Source: Zygnema cylindricum (Eukaryota > Streptophyta > Zygnematophyceae > Zygnematales > Zygnemataceae). Taken from it: a stretch of DNA of 55,213 bases. Both the position numbers and the translations under genes were made by a program. The stretch is from contig JBBHKE010000404.1 in assembly GCA_037447655.1 (NCBI GenBank), positions 250,001 through 305,213 on the forward strand. Direction: 5' to 3'. The notes beneath the pieces are model-generated. The model saw nothing but the letters and a program-made list of their open reading frames with translations, ran no database searches and was not told where the DNA came from. Shown here in pieces: positions 42,666 to 53,926 of this stretch (positions within the stretch are counted from its first letter, which is position 1; the number at the start of each line of letters is the position of its first letter).

Positions 42666-44724
42666 CTTTAGGGTACCAATCTTTAATGGAACTGGCTTCA
42701 TATACTGGGAAAGTATGATGATAGGAGCTCTATGCGAAAAAAGGTTTTGGGGGATAGTGAGTGGAAGATTGAGGCGTCCATCAAGTCTTGGAATTCCTCC
42801 AGGGTTTAAAGGAAGCAGATTCACCAGGAAAGAGGATTCACCTTCAACGGAGGAAACAAAGGAAGGAGAGGTGGTGGACAAAGGAAAGGAGAAGGAGGCG
42901 ACCACACCAATAGCAACTGGTTTAGCATTCATGTCACCTATTCCGAGGAACAAGGAGAATGATACTGAAACCTGGGAGTTCAACAATATGGCGGCAAATC
43001 ACTTCATCCTACGCCATCTCACTCAAGGACTTGCATGTGATCATTTGCAGGTAGAGAGGGCATCCGATCTTTGGATGGCTCTCATAGAGATGTACCGAAG
43101 TGGTACGATTCAGCAACAACAGTTGGCTGATCATAAAGTTAAGGAGTATGTATACAAAGGGGGAAATATGTTGGATTTTTGCAATGAGCTTGCTACACTC
43201 TTCATGGAGCTAGAGAGTGCGGGAAAAGTTTTTAGTGAAAAAGAAAAGGTTAACTGTTTACTAATGAAGTTGCCTGATGAGTTCGAGAACATAGTCAACC
43301 GTGTGCAGGACTTGCCGGACTCAAGGTGGATATGGAACTCAGTGGTACGGATGATTCTCGTTCGAGAGAATACGATTGAGATCCGAAGGGGAGGAAAGAG
43401 TGGCCAAGCCTTGGCAACAGTGACCAATTGGAGGAACAAGGATTCCCGGAAACTAGTCGGAAACTATGGGGGTAGGGAGCAGAAAAAACAGGTTGACGAG
43501 TTCGAACCAAGGGCTCCCAAAGGTTTATGTCATTTTTGTAAGAAACCAGGGCACTATATGGCAGAGTGCACTAAGCTAACCGAGCTTCAGTTAAAGGAGG
43601 GGCAGACCGGTGGTACCCCGAGACGAAAGAAAAAGGCCCTTGTCACACAGGTACTTGAGGCGGAATCCGAGGACGAGGACGATGAGCTCCTTTTGGATGA
43701 GGAGTTGGAGGCGAAAACTAAGGTTGAAATTCCACGAAGGCAGAAATGTGCTTACGGTGGATTGAAAGGTGAAGCAGGCTGGATTATAGATTCAGGTGCC
43801 TCAATGCACATGTGTAAGGATAGGCTCTTGTTCACTAAGATAAGAAAGATTCCCACCGTAGAGATAGAGTACGTGGATGGGAGGATAGTCACCACTACTC
43901 TTGTAGGATCGGTAGATCTGAAAGTGTTAGTAGAAGGAAAGACATCCATATTAACATTCTCCGATGTATTGTTTATCCCGGAACTGAACAAAAACCTTAT
44001 CTCTACATGTGTATTAGATGATAAGGGTTTTTTTACTAGCACTAGGGAAGGAGTCTTTACTGCTAGTTTTGAGGAGGATGTCTATTTCATTGCTGAGAAA
44101 GGTAGCCATGGGATGTTTAGGCTGATCTTAAGTAATGAAACGAAGAAACTTTATTATGCTGGTGTTCATGATATTATGATGTGGCATAAGAGGCTTGGGC
44201 ATGTGAATCTAGATAAGTTAAGAGAGATGAAAAAGATGGGAGTGGTGGAAGGGATTCAGTTACGTGAGAGTGATGATATAAGTGATTGTAGTGGGTGTGC
44301 TCAAGGTAAAGCACACGGATTACCCTTTCCTAAAACAGCCACCTACAAGGGAGAAAAACTTCTAGATCTAGTACACACAGATATTTGGGGACCGGCTAGA
44401 GTGCCCTCACCGGGGGGGAAGAGATTTATGATGACTATAACTGATGATTGGTCTCGGTATTCCCGGGTGTATTTTTTGAAAAACAAGTCAGAAGCTGAGG
44501 ATTGTTTTAGACAATATAAAGCATGGAGCGAAAAACTCCATGAAACTCCAATCAAGAGAGTAAGGAGTGACAATGGTGGAGAGTATACTTCTAACCAGTT
44601 TGAGGATTTTTTGAGGGAAGATGGGGTTCAACACCAAAAGACAGTTCCAGAAAATCCGGAACAGAATGGGGTAGCTGAAAGGTTAAATAGAACACTAAGT
44701 GATAGTGCTAGAAGTATGTTGTAG
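42655..44724 (+). pseudogene. Copia-9 gag, protease and integrase
   Basis: A 690-codon open frame starts MGPPFRVPIFNGTGFIYWES inside the primer site; an in-frame ATG also exists at 42631 in the LTR. Gag runs to the CCHC knuckle CHFCKKPGHYMAEC (near 43530). The protease has WIIDSGASMHMC (near 43780). Integrase has the HHCC finger (MMWHKRLGHVNLDKL, CSGCAQGK) and core (LLDLVHTDIWGP, ITDDWSRYSRVYF, SDNGGEYTS, EQNGVAERLNRTL). The frame ends at TAG 44722-44724, where Copia-8 has TCG, so this is a single-base nonsense change within integrase. It would give a Gag-PR-IN product without RT unless the stop is read through. Confidence 0.93.
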
Positions 44725-45891
44725 GATAAGAAGATAGGAAAAAGGTTTTGGGCAGAAGCAATAAACTGTGCTAATTACCTCAAAAATAGAGTTCTTACTT
44801 CAGCTATAAAAGATCAAACACCTTATGAGAGATGGACAGGCCGGAAACCATACTTATCTCATTTAAAGGTTTTCGGCAGTCAAGTATTCAGTCTAGATAC
44901 AGATCGGTCTAATTGGAAGCTAGATCCTAAAGGAAAACCGGGATACTTATTAGGATATGATGAGGATGTTAAAGGATATAGAGTTTATGATCTAAAAAGA
45001 GAAGATATAATCTTAGTAAAGCATCTAGTAGTTATGGATGAAGGAAAGTCTGTGGATCCCTTCAAATATACGAAGTCAGTAAAAATCAGATTTGAGTCAG
45101 AAAATTCCGATGACTTTGAGCTTCCTGACTATCCATGTTTTAGGGAAGATGACACTCTTGCAGGAACAAATCAGACCGAAAAGGACTCGGCTGTGGAAAC
45201 TCCAGTGACAACTCTACCCGAAGCGGAAGACGTGGTGGAAATTAATTCGGAATCAAGGGATAGGGGAGAAACCGAGTTTGCTCGAAAGAATCCACGAGAA
45301 CCATCTATTCCGGCCACAGATTTTGAAGGGGGAAGGAGAAGTAGTAAAAGACTGCAAGAAAAACAGGTTAATAACAAGGTAACAAAACTATCTCATCAAG
45401 ATGAACCTCAAACTTATGGAGAGGCGATGACTTGTCCAGAACGAAATCGGTGGAAGACAGCCATCAATGAAGAGATGGCCTCAATTATGGCAGCCGATAC
45501 TTGGGAGCTGATGGATTGTCCACCTAACCGAAAACCAATTGGTTGTAAGTGGGTTCTCAAATTAAAACTGAACCCAGATAACACAATCGAGCGCTACAAG
45601 GCCCGACTAGTGGCAAAGGGATTTACACAAAAGGAGGGAATAGACTACGAGGAAACCTTTGCCCTGGTGGTCAGATTTCCCTCCGTCCGCATACTTCTCA
45701 GCCTGGCAGCAGCGGAAGACATGGAAGTGCACCAGATGGACATCAAAACAGCCTTTTTATATGGAGAATTGGAAGAGGAGATCTTCATGCGACAACCCGA
45801 AGGGTTTGTGGAAGAAGGAGAGGAGAGTAAGGTATGCCGGCTGATTAAATCTCTTTATGGTTTGAAACAGGCGCCTCGAACAGTGGAATAA
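44725..45891 (+). pseudogene. Copia-9 integrase tail and RT N-terminal half
   Basis: It continues in frame after the TAG with the remaining integrase (LKVFGSQVFSLDTDR, GYLLGYDEDVKGYRVYDLKR). An acidic linker (DSAVETPVTTLPEAEDVVEI) follows, then [55 protein letters not shown] and SLYGLKQAP. An extra A near 45884 (CGAACAG, relatives CGACAG) shifts the frame and stops it at 45889-45891. Confidence 0.92.
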
Positions 45892-46992
45892 GAAGCTTGA
45901 TGAGTTTCTTACCGGTCTAGGATATATTCGGATCAGCTCAAATCACTCAATCTATGTTTTCGAAGATGAGGAAGGTTTTATATTTATTGCAATTTATGTT
46001 GATGATTTGCTTGTTTTAAGTAAATCAATGGAAAAAATTAATAAACTGAAAACCGATCTTAAGGGGAGATTTGAAATGAAGGATATGGGGGAAGCAAAAT
46101 ATATTTTGGGAATTCAAGTAGAGAGAGACCGAAAAAGAAAAATTATAAGATTGACTCAAAAGGAAGCAATAGGGAACATGCTTGAAAAATTTCAAATGGA
46201 TAAAGCTAATAGTTGTACAACTCCAATGGAGTTGAAGAAGGGCAGTGAGGGGAGTGAGGAAGGAGGAGTCATAGTATTAGACGAGGAATTATCTCCTGAA
46301 GAACAGAAGTTCATGCAGACTATTCCTTACAGGCAAGTAGTGGGAAGTCTAATCTATTTTATGAATTGTACGCGGCCGGATTTAGCTGCAGCTGTAGGAG
46401 TGCAGAGTAGAAGTCTAAATGCTCCCACTAAGAAGGATTGGGAGGCAGCTAAGAGAGTTCTTAGATACTTGATAGGAACTAGGGATCTATGGTTGCATTT
46501 GGGTGGGGAGAATACTGACATCACTACTTGGAGTGATGCTAGTTATGGTGATGCTCCGATGAGGAGATGCACTTCTGGATATGTATTATATGTGGGTGAT
46601 GGGGCTTGCTGTTGGAGTAGCAAACAGCAAAAGGTCATTGCTCATTCCACCATGGAGGCTGAGTATATGGCCTCTTGCTCTGCTGTAAAAGAATTGATGT
46701 GGGTCAAGTCTTTACTTGGTGAACTTGGTCATCTTAAGAGTGGTGTGCAAAAAATATTTTGTGATAATCAAGCAGCAATCGCTATTTCTGCCAATCCTAA
46801 ACATCATTTTAAAAACTAAACACATGGACATTAGACTCAGCTTTGTTAGAGAGAAAGTATAAAATAAAATAATCAGTTTAGAGTACCGACCAGATAGTGA
46901 GATGGTAGCAGATATGATGACCAAACCTGTGCCTTCCCCTAAGCTAATTTTCTGCAGGGAGAAGTGTGGTCTGAAATTAAAGATTGACTAGA
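45884..46992 (+). pseudogene. Copia-9 RT C-terminal half and RNase H
   Basis: The shifted frame carries AIYVDDLLVLSKS (near 45995), DMGEAKYILGIQVERDR, NSCTTPMELKKGSEG, YRQVVGSLIYFMN and the RNase H residues WSDASYGDAPM, MEAEYMASCSAVKEL and FCDNQAAIAI. An extra A in the run near 46813 causes a second shift. The tail then reads KHMDIRLSFVREKV, a stop, and EMVADMMTKPVPSPK to the terminus at about 46992. Confidence 0.92.
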
Positions 46993-47004
46993 AAATAATG
47001 GGAG

Positions 47005-47219
47005 TGTAGAAATTAATGGTTTTAATTATTTTCTAGGTCTGAATAGAAAGAAAGAAGCCGAGGTAGTCTACCTCTAACTTCTCTCTCCAACTCTCAAACT
47101 TGTCGCAGTCACTGAGAAATTGGAGAGGAAGCTAGAGCCATGGCTACCTAGGCTATCCTGAGGATTACGGGAAATTTATTTTCGTTCGGGTTTATTTATT
47201 TAAAAGGTATGTGCCGGCG
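47005..47219 (+). repeat. Copia-9 3' LTR, truncated
   Basis: TGTAGAAATT follows the polypurine tract GAAAATAATGGGAG. It matches 41604-41818 almost perfectly, then breaks off after GTGCCGGCG. The next base begins unrelated AT-rich DNA, so a deletion or rearrangement removed the rest of this LTR and the right part of Copia-8. Confidence 0.93.
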
Positions 47220-47905
47220 TCAAATTTTGTACTTCTACCTATTTTACCGTACATGCTACGACGGCGGATCCTGTATACCCAAATCAGCGTTATGGAGAAA
47301 TTACAATAAAACATTTTTTTGAAAATGGTATTGATACACAAATTAACGTAAATGACACTAAATCATTATATACACTAATAATTTCTATACGCTAATAACG
47401 ATTCACGGTGTAGCGTATAAAAATAATTACCGTGGTGTACGCTATTTAAGAATTTGAAATTTTTGGAAAAAATCATACATTCTAATTGTTTGATTATGGT
47501 AATTTGGATCTTTGAAAAAAAAAATGTCGGTCTTAAACATGCTTACACTAATATAGGTATCCGTACAAAATCTGACAAATTGTACATTCACACGGTCGAA
47601 ACACGGCTGTCGGACGAATATGTGGGAACGTGATTTTTTACGACCTGGTTTTTTTTCCTTTTTAGAACGCAAATTCTCATGCGTCTGCGGTTACTAAAAC
47701 TAATTTATTGTAATTTTTAACTTAAAAAGGTACATTTATGTACGGTATGACACTGACCATACACAACTTTATTTAAGAGACAACGTACTGAAAATAACCC
47801 TAAATAGAATAGAGAAAAAAATAGAATGAACTACACTAATGGAGAATAAAAAAAAAAAGCGGGACAAAATTAGCGTACACAACACTAATAACGATTGGCG
47901 GTGAA
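47220..47905. other. AT-rich non-coding stretch, nothing recognised
   Basis: No ORF with recognisable content. The phrase CTAATAACGATT followed by a CGGTG word appears near 47391 and 47886, and GTGTAGCGTATA/TGTACGCTATTT near 47412-47445 forms a weak inverted repeat. It may be relic repeat DNA. Confidence 0.5.
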
Positions 47906-47913
47906 CAGTACCC

Positions 47914-48476
47914 TAGAGGTCGCAAAAGTCAAAATTTTACATAACCGAAACCGACCATTTTTTTCTTTTCAAAATCTGAGTAACCGACGCCCGACCGAGT
48001 TATGTCACGCTCCAAAATTGTTATCCGTTAACCGACCGACGTTTACGAAACTAAAAGTTAACCGAAACTCGATTTCTCGCGACTAACCGTGCCCGCCCGT
48101 AACCGAAACAGTACAACATTAACTAATGTACGACGTATGAATAAGCCAATAATTACGGTTTGTCGCGTTCCCTAAGATTTGTAAAATGAATAGTGTTACT
48201 ACCGTGTCAGATTTTGTGACGCTAATCATGATTCACGTACTTCCACGATACCAAAGAGTACACAGTACAATAATGTTGGATTTTATGGACAATACAAAAT
48301 TTTCATTTTTTTTAGTTTTTTGGTTGACTGACCGTTACCGACTGGTTTTTTTTTGGTGAATCAATCGACCGCAACCGCCCGCCCCTCAAAATTTGGCAAC
48401 CGAACCCATTTCGGATCCGGCGCGGGCGGTCGGTTGACGGTCGGTCACGGTTTCATTCGACCGTTTGCGACCTCTA
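47914..48476. mobile_element. hAT-like non-autonomous DNA transposon (MITE-1)
   Basis: The terminal inverted repeats are TAGAGGTCGCAAA on the left and its complement on the right, with AACCGAAACCGACC-type subterminal repeats on both sides. Flanks CAGTACCC (47906-47913) and CAGTACCG (48477-48484) are an 8-bp duplication with one mismatch, the hAT signature. No transposase frame is present; length 563 bp. Confidence 0.8.
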
Positions 48477-48490
48477 CAGTACCGTATCAA

Positions 48491-50377
48491 TTGTGTTGGG
48501 TATGGGGTACATTCATATCGCGATAATTTCGATATTCGATATATCGAATATCAATCAAGGTGAAACCTCGATATATCATACCGAGACCAACATAAATTAT
48601 TGCGATATATAGTATTTTTTTAAATATAATATTGTATATTTCTATATAATATGTAATTTTAGCAAAAAAGACAAATTGTCTGATACGCCACGTACGACGT
48701 GATTTTCGTTTCGTGACTTAAAGGTAGACACCGCAAGTTGTAACCAACAAAAAAATACTAATTCTGTAATTCATATAATTACTTATTTGGGGTATGGTTA
48801 CATGAAGAGGTCTCTGTAATGTAGAAATTGATGGTTCATTTAGTATTTTCTAGGTCTAAAATATAATGTAAAAATGAAGCCGATGCAATCTGCCTCTAAC
48901 TCCTCTTTTCAACTACCACACTTGTTGCAGCTATTGAAAGTTGAAGAGGAAGCTAGAGCCATGGCTGCCTTGCTATCCAGAGATTTACAGGTAGTATATT
49001 TGTTAATATACGGGTAGTAGATTAGTAGATTTACTAAATGAGTACCTGTCCAAACCAGGATTTGATCCTGGTACCTACCCTCCGTCAAATTGTCGATAGC
49101 CGGTAGCTTTAGCCGTTTAGTCTAAGTCTAGTGTTAGGTCATATAGGGTTTGATAAATCTATAAATGTTTCAACGTCGACTAATTCATTTAACGGTAACC
49201 ATTGACTGGATGCATAGATTCGATTATATAAAATACGGATTAAGGTATGGAGAAGAAACAAGTACCGCGCATTTGTTTCGATAGCAAAACGAATACCTCA
49301 CATTTATTTATGACGGCTAAGATTGAAATTTGCATTTAATCGGACGGCCGAGATGAATGCCGAGATCGCGGAAGGGGATTTCGGCGGTTTGTGGTCATCG
49401 CCACATCGGATGACACGTGGCACCATGACATTGGATTTTGGAATCTCCAGGGATTACGGAAACAAATCCGGATATGACATGTGTCGACTTTTTGGCCATG
49501 TCGTACATTGTCCGTACACAAAGTACACTGGCACCTGTACCTTTCTGTACAACACAATAATATGATTGGTGTCGTACGTTTGTAGATATAGTTTTAGAGA
49601 GAGATAGGACTTAGAAAATTTGGTAGATAGGACCCTCTCTCCAAGAGAGATTCGGTACAAAAGATCAACTTTGACCCTCCATTACTTACTGCTCAGGGGA
49701 GCAAATTCATAGATTCTTTTTGCTATCGACTCAAAGGAGTCTTGTTTTCATAGTGGTGAAGGTGGTTAGAGTTTTTGTCTGCTAGGGTGGGAGTTATTCT
49801 TGCTGAAACACAAAAGGGTCAGGGTTATCCTAAAAGCTTCTTTCAAGATGCCCTTTCTGAGGACCTATGGAGGTCTCAGAGTTGCATGTAATAGTACAGA
49901 CAACAAAATTTATGTATAACAGAGGCCTCGGTTACATCGCGTATCGTTTGTAAACAAGTTTTTACATATGTGTTTTGATTTGAGTGGTTCATTGTAAGTT
50001 GACGATCATATCTCTAAAATCGTCAAAAAATTGAATACCGACTGTTTTTGTATGGAAATTCGTACTTGCGTATTATGTACGTGTACTTCGCAAGTGTACC
50101 ACGTCAATGTACCTCAAAGATCTCCTTCCCTCTGCTAACTTTCAAGAAAAAACCGTATTTCTTTTCGGCAAAGATTTTATGAACAACTTGTCTCGAAGGC
50201 ACATGACTCTGGAGACCTGTGAAATTTTTTATTTTTTATTTTTTTAATGCCTCGATATATCGGCGATATATCGCGATATTTTGATTTTCGATTTATCGAA
50301 GCGATATATCGAATATCGGGTACCTGAAATTCGATATATATCGAATATCGGCAAAAGGTCCTCGATACCCAACACTA
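48491..50377. mobile_element. hAT-like non-autonomous DNA transposon (MITE-2), interrupted by LTR Z
   Basis: The left end TTGTGTTGGGTA and the right end TACCCAACACTA are inverted. Both are followed inward by clusters of CGATATATCG-type palindromes. Flanks CGTATCAA (48483-48490) and CCTATCAT (50378-50385) agree at 6 of 8 positions, an aged 8-bp duplication. Without LTR Z and its 5-bp duplication it would be about 815 bp. No transposase seen. Confidence 0.7.
48820..49886 (+). repeat. Solo Copia LTR Z
   Basis: TGTAGAAATTG to GAGTTGCA, 1067 bp, flanked by the perfect 5-bp duplication TGTAA (48815-48819 and 49887-49891). It contains TATTTTCTAGG, the antisense tRNA-like module (ATTTGATCC near 49060), the GTAC inverted repeat and hairpin TGCTC-AGGG-GAGCA (49690-49703). 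It fixes the exact ends of the Copia LTR family. Confidence 0.95.
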
Positions 50378-50385
50378 CCTATCAT

Positions 50386-51588
50386 ACTTTTTTTGTCCGT
50401 ACATAAAAGTATGGTAACCAGAAATACTTTTTATGCTGAGTACAACGTGTATCGCAATTAGTGTTAATTTGTTTTCGTCTCTCAAAATTTTCTTTCTTTG
50501 TGCACACATGTCCTATTGTGGATCTGACGGTTGCGATTGAAAGGTAAGGTTCTCAGCTTCGATTGGCGGTCTCAAGCTGAAAATCAGACAGGTGTGTACG
50601 CAGAAAAGATGTTTTTAAGTAGCGAAAAAAACTATTTCTTTCTACACTGTACTTTCTACACTACAGTACATTGTTATACTGTACTATACTGTACTGTATT
50701 GATTTGTCGTTACTATACTTCAGTTTGTTATGTAATGCTCAATTGAGCGTTGCGATCTACTGAATGTCGACCTCAAAGATCCAGATTCCAGAATCATCAA
50801 TTCGCACATGCGTTTATTTCAAAATAAAATACGACGCATACTTAATGCTCAAACTGATATGTACTTTTTAAAAGTTTAAACCTTAAAGAAGTAAAGAGGA
50901 CTTCACAAATTAGGGGGTGTCCCCCTGTATTAAAGTATCTACTTTTCTCTGTCTTTTTACCCTAAAATTTAGAGAATTTTGACAAAAACTTCAGCTATAC
51001 GAGAAAATCGTTTTTACCAAAGTATAGTGAATGTCAATTCATACTTTGAATGTACAGCATGTTTGTCGTTATCTGAACGCATTTTGGCGTTTTCCCCTTT
51101 TCGAACCCCGGGCAAGAGAATCCAGCCCAAAAAATAACTTATTTAAAATCACCTCGAGGGGGTGATTTTATTTCAAGTACTGCCCAAACAGCGAATGAAA
51201 AACGACCCACGTATGCGTCACACGAGCGAGAAAATTTTAGGGCGAAGGAGAGTCTGCGCTATTTTTTTCCGTGCCCGTCACGAGCATGTACGGAAACAAT
51301 TTGCAGGTGTCTCGGAACTCCACTTTCATTCATGGGTCCTTTTCAAAATTTTGCGTCGTCGTCGCCTCTCCCCTCTCCCTCTCACACTATCGCTGTCATC
51401 TCACACTTTTTAGAATGAGACACGACAATATTGATATTATACGAAAAATATCTGATTTCTATTTTTGTTTTACAATTTTTAGGTTTTTTTTTAATGGCAA
51501 GTCGAGTGAAAAAAGTCGAAAAAACGAAATCGGGAAACTATGGCGGAAAGTTCTTGAATCACTGACGTCGACGTTGTCACAAGTGAGC
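50386..51588. other. Intergenic DNA upstream of HISN3, no gene seen
   Basis: AT-rich single-copy-looking DNA. A short TACTGTAC / CTACAGTACA palindromic cluster lies near 50660-50700. Short ORFs at 51162-51413 and 51271-51783 have no recognisable content and are read as chance. Confidence 0.5.
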
Positions 51589-51996
51589 GTGACGTCACAA
51601 TGTCACCAAACCTTAAACATCTACAATTTCACAAAAAGACGTCTACAACTGTCGCTGTTTTTGTTGGCGTCACTAATCGTCGGAAGTTTCGTAGTCGCCT
51701 TCAATCGTCACAAGTTGTACCTACGTCTACAACCTTCACATGTCAAAGTTCATTTTCGCACATTGGGACGCCCTTCAAAGTAGTACGGAGAATTTTCACT
51801 ACAGTCCAAAATACTTTATCAAAGTACCGATTACATGGGGACACCCCGTTAGAACTTTAGGGTTTGTCCTCGGTTTCTTTGGAGGAGACGTCACATTTTG
51901 ACAGACTTCTTCAAAGTTTTAGAAACCCTAACTTCCATCCTTTGTCTCATTTTAAACTTTAAAACGTTCTATCCTCTCTCTCTTTCCTTAATTACA
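51589..51996 (+). promoter_or_regulatory. HISN3 promoter and 5' leader
   Basis: It contains a perfect ACGT palindrome GTGACGTCAC (51589-51598) and another AGACGTCAC near 51887, both bZIP-type sites. Two telo-boxes in opposite orientation are present (TTAGGGTTT at 51857-51865 and AAACCCTAA at 51923-51931). A pyrimidine-rich TCCTCTCTCTCTTTCCTT patch lies just before the ATG. Telo-boxes and pyrimidine patches are common in plant housekeeping promoters. No clear TATA box near the start. Confidence 0.55.
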
Positions 51997-52174
51997 ATGG
52001 CTTCTGTCCTCTCTCATCGTCTCTCCTCTCTTTCAACTCCATGGCTTCCTTCTTCTTCCAATAATTTTTTAGATGGAGAAGGTTTCCAAAAGAAAAATGG
52101 ATCAAATGTTCCTTCTTCAAGAAGATTCCCTTGGAGAGGAGGACGGCCTTCCAACGTCATGACTGTTGACGGAG
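51997..52174 (+). CDS. HISN3: HISN3 exon 1 (transit peptide)
   Basis: ATG in context ACAATGGC, following the pyrimidine patch. It encodes 59 complete codons rich in Ser, Leu and Arg ([20 protein letters not shown] at the start), fitting a chloroplast transit peptide. The donor GGAG|GTATGG leaves phase 1. The reading frame stays open past the donor, but homology is absent there. Confidence 0.75.
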
Positions 52175-52944
52175 GTATGGCAGTCTTCTTTCTTGAATTA
52201 GTGTGGATTCAAATTAGCAACATTTTCCACTTGTGTGGATTTTATATTAGCAACATTTTCCATTTGAATTAATGTGGATACACATTAACAACATTTTTCA
52301 CTTAAACTAGTGTGGATTCATGTTTGCAACTTTTTTCACTTGCATTAGTGTGGATTATCACCAACATTAGATTGGATTCATATCACCAACATTTTTCACT
52401 TGAATTAATGTCTGTTCATCTTAACGATATTTACACTTGAATCTCTGTGGCTCCATATTAGCAATTATTTCCAGCGGAATTACTGTGGGTCCATATCACC
52501 AATATTTTTCCACTTGAATTAGCGCGGATTCATATAAGCATCATTAAAATTAGTTAAGTTTTTGTGATACTTGAAGAGCTTAGAAGGAAGCATATCAGTC
52601 TTTATTCCATATCCTTTTTCTTTAATGTACTTTTTTATAATTTCTAAACTTGATGCATATTTCATCCATTGAATATTAAATTTCCGGTAGGCGCCGTTAA
52701 AAAACAAAAAAAAGCCGTTTAATCTGAAAATGTAACTAAATGTCAAAAGATCAAATGAGGAAATCTTTGTTCAAGTCATTGGGATTTTGAAAGTAAATAC
52801 GAGGTTTAATTTTCCTGTTGATATATTTTGTTTTTTGGAAGTGGTTACATTTTACTATTGGGTTGAAGAGGCATATATAGTGACTCAAAATCTTAAGTTA
52901 TGGAACTTATTCATCTCTATCTCTCTCTCTCCCCTCCCCCTCTC

Positions 52945-52982
<38 letters not shown>

Positions 52983-53879
52983 TCTATATATATATTCCAT
53001 CATTTATTCATTTTCCTAACTCCATATCCCATGTTTTGTTCATTTTTTTTCAAGTTGCACAAATATCTTTCAAGCAAAAAAAAAATGTATTTTTTTCGGT
53101 GTTTGATGGTTGTTCATTTTTGTCAACTCCATTGGACACCTTATAGACATTTTTATTTTTAATTTTAGGTTTTTTCCGCCTCTTAAACGGATTTAACATG
53201 CTTACTGCGTGCTAATATACTAATTCTCACCCTTTTTTTTTCTTTTTTTTTCAACTCTAAGATCAGAAAATACCTGACCAAAACTGAACTCTCGGATAAA
53301 AAAAATGGCATTCGAGGTTCTTGAAGCAAGAAAATTGCAAGAAAATTGCAAGAAAAATAATTGTTTATTTTAGAAATTTGTGTTATTTCAAATAGTGAAA
53401 AAAATAGACGACGTAAAATTTATTTCTTTGTTCTTGTAGTAAAACTAGTAAAACTGTTTTGTTGTCAAAATACCAACAAAACAAAACACTTTGGCTTTTT
53501 AGGGTTTTTAGGATTTTTTACATGATTGACAAGTTGAACTTTATTTCACATTTAGATTCGAAATTAGAGACAATAATTAGAATTTGTTTACAACTTCATG
53601 ATCTCTTTTCAAGAATTATGGTCCATAACTACTGATTTCACAGTTAGTATGACAATTATTGAATTTTGATTCCAATTTCATTTATTTTTTTTACATTTTT
53701 TGTATGATTTTTCAAGAATTATGGTCCATAATTACTGATTTCTCATACGGGGTTTAAGATGGAAGCCACAGGAACCAAAGAAAATTTAAAAAGTGAAAAT
53801 GAAACTGAAGGAATACGAGCCGTCCGATTTCGTCCTTGTATCGACATTCATCAGGTATGATGTATATATATATATATAC

Positions 53880-53926
<47 letters not shown>

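Larger units (their letters stand above)
41604..47219 (+). mobile_element. Copia-9, youngest Copia, 3' LTR truncated
   Basis: It has a 5' LTR (41604-42650), perfect primer site, gag-protease-integrase in one long frame, RT, RNase H, polypurine tract (46991-47004) and the first 215 bp of the 3' LTR. Over that shared stretch the two LTRs differ by about two substitutions and one indel. Only four or five lesions are visible: TAG at 44722, a one-base gain near 45884, a one-base gain near 46813 and a stop near 46860. The left flank is AGCTG in Copia-8 RT; the right target copy is lost with the truncation. Confidence 0.95.

Noticed and set aside
51162-51783. Overlapping ORFs of 83 and 170 codons upstream of HISN3
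   Set aside because: No recognisable domain, no promoter signals, and unusual composition; more likely chance frames in intergenic DNA.
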